DNA of 38,911 nt from Chloroflexi bacterium RBG_13_51_36 (GTDB lineage Bacteria; Chloroflexota; Dehalococcoidia; GIF9; AB-539-J10): positions 1-38,911 of the forward strand of contig MGMS01000029.1 in assembly GCA_001796515.1 (NCBI GenBank), given 5' to 3'. The position numbers were made by a program, and so were the translations under genes. Of this stretch, positions 37,818 to 38,911 are shown in pieces (position 1 is the first letter of the stretch; every line of letters begins with the position of its first letter). The notes below the pieces were generated by a model, which ran no database searches, was not told where the DNA came from, and saw only the letters and a list, made by a program, of their open reading frames with translations.

Positions 37818-38911
37818 ATGCTCAAGATTCTGCACACTGCTGATATTCACTTAGGAGCGAAGTTCTCGGGTCTGGGGAACGGAGGCGCCTCTCAACGAGA
37901 GCAACTGAGAACTACATTCAAGAATGTTATAGCTGCTGCTATAAATGAAAGGGTAAACATCGTCTTAATTGCGGGAGATCTATTCGATTCCAACCAGCAG
38001 CCGCAAAGAAACATAGATTTGGTAATAGAGCAATTCAACTTGCTCGGGTCAAGTAATATCCCGGTCTGCCTTGTTCCCGGCACGCATGATTCTTTTGATT
38101 CCTCGTCAATCTATAGAAAAGTCGACTTCGAAGAGAAATGTCCCAATCTAAAAATCTTCAGTGATGAAAATATGTCTTGCAAAGAGTATTCCAGCCTCGA
38201 TTTGACGGTATACGGGAAACCGAATCTGAGTAACAGGTCATCCGTGAGCCCGCTGAAAGGGCTGAGACGTTCGACATCAAGTAAGTTTCATATTGCCTTG
38301 GCCCACGGGTCGTTATATATCCCGGAAAGAACAGCTGAGGATGACCATGTCTTCAGGCTAGAGGAAATCGAAGCCGGCGGCATGAATTATCTGGCCCTGG
38401 GGCACTGGCACCGCGTCTATAAATGCCCGTCAGGACGCCCGGCCTGGTATTGTGGCCCGCCGGAGTGGATACCCGGCCAAACAGAAAAGGGCGGAGTGCT
38501 TTTGATTGGGGTTGCCGACTCGGGCGAAGTTAAGGTCGAGCCGAAGATGCTTGGCCTTCGTGACTATGACGAGGTGGAAATAAATGCCGGTGAAGTCCGG
38601 GACCTGGCGGTGCTGGAAGCGAGGATCTGCGAAGGGGCAAATCAGAACCTGATAAGAAGAGTCACTCTGAAGGGGCTTCGCGACGCCGAACTCATAATAA
38701 ACACTGAGCAACTGGAAGGCGAATTAGGGGAGAGGTTCTTCCATCTTAGCGTTACGGACCGGTCTCATCCGAAGTCCGAAGAGGTCACAGAGGATGAAGA
38801 GCGGCGGATCAGGACAGGATTCATTAGGCTGATGAAGGGCAAAATCGAGAGCTCGGAAGGAGAAGAGAAAGAAATTGCTGAAAGTGCCCTTCAGTACGGC
38901 ATAGCTCTTCT
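37818..38911 (+). CDS. sbcD: SbcD/Mre11-like DNA repair nuclease, 3'-truncated by window edge
   Basis: The frame is open from ATG 37818 to the end of the window (364 codons). Metallophosphoesterase motifs are in order: HTADIHLG (DxH), IAGDLFDSN (GDxxD), PGTHDS (position of GNHD), ALAHGSLY and ALGHWHRV (GHxH). The Asn usually found in GNHD is Thr here. After ~250 residues a capping region follows, as in Mre11/SbcD/YhaO. A partner SbcC/Rad50-like ATPase would be expected just downstream, outside the window. RBS: AGAGGAG region upstream. Confidence 0.9.
   Translation, partial: MLKILHTADIHLGAKFSGLGNGGASQREQLRTTFKNVIAAAINERVNIVLIAGDLFDSNQQPQRNIDLVIEQFNLLGSSNIPVCLVPGTHDSFDSSSIYRKVDFEEKCPNLKIFSDENMSCKEYSSLDLTVYGKPNLSNRSSVSPLKGLRRSTSSKFHIALAHGSLYIPERTAEDDHVFRLEEIEAGGMNYLALGHWHRVYKCPSGRPAWYCGPPEWIPGQTEKGGVLLIGVADSGEVKVEPKMLGLRDYDEVEINAGEVRDLAVLEARICEGANQNLIRRVTLKGLRDAELIINTEQLEGELGERFFHLSVTDRSHPKSEEVTEDEERRIRTGFIRLMKGKIESSEGEEKEIAESALQYGIAL

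Noticed and set aside
1-38911. tRNA, rRNA, transposase or integrase genes
   Set aside because: None could be recognised on either strand by reading; short tRNAs cannot be fully excluded without a covariance search.

Overview
The window is bacterial chromosome of moderate GC. It looks like an anaerobe with incomplete-TCA or fumarate-respiring central metabolism. The soluble HdrBC-linked fumarate reductase, class I two-subunit fumarase, stand-alone carboxyltransferase subunits, pyruvate phosphate dikinase and ferredoxin-dependent 2-oxoacid oxidoreductase would fit an uncultured Chloroflexota (Dehalococcoidia-like) lineage. That placement is inference; there is no rRNA or other taxonomic marker here.

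Layout. (1) 1-8171: a carbon-metabolism operon on the + strand. It holds the 3' end of an acyl-CoA carboxyltransferase, a PycB/transcarboxylase-5S-like subunit, fumarase alpha, HdrC-like, HdrB-like, FrdB, FrdA and fumarase beta. Together these connect pyruvate/oxaloacetate, malate, fumarate and succinate, and possibly methylmalonyl-CoA and propionyl-CoA; malate dehydrogenase and the mutase are not in view. (2) 8.2-15.1 kb: a repeat-rich stretch with a HigBA-type toxin-antitoxin pair, an uncharacterised 327-aa protein, a small membrane protein, a compact pyruvate phosphate dikinase behind a structured leader, a decayed DUF433/DUF5615 toxin-antitoxin pair and an orphan antitoxin. Gaps are filled with several families of short palindromic repeats and heptamer tandem repeats. 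(3) 15.3-19.2 kb: a RadC-N-terminal-like protein overlapping a 1196-aa fused restriction-methylation enzyme. (4) 19.2-29.9 kb: the most striking region. Ten short gene units (degenerate SAMHD1-like HD protein, PD-(D/E)XK nuclease, membrane protein, alpha/beta hydrolase, AbrB/RelE-like pair, HicAB, MNT-HEPN, GNAT, HicBA, cyclophilin) are each separated by one copy of a ~62-bp imperfect hairpin repeat. All eleven copies face the same way, mostly lying just after a stop codon. This has the organisation of an integron cassette array, but the repeat lacks the canonical attC cleavage triplets and no integrase is present. (5) 29.9-38.9 kb: ordinary metabolism and repair. It holds 2-oxoacid:ferredoxin oxidoreductase, an endonuclease-IV-like TIM barrel, a third HicBA, a class IV aminotransferase, a PabA/TrpG amidotransferase, 2-isopropylmalate synthase, an MgtC-family membrane protein and the 5' part of an SbcD/Mre11-like nuclease.

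Eight toxin-antitoxin loci or remnants occur in about 26 kb. Several have clearly readable promoters with palindromic operators (8.65, 25.45 and 26.5 kb). Nothing resembling a tRNA, rRNA, CRISPR array, transposase or integrase was seen.
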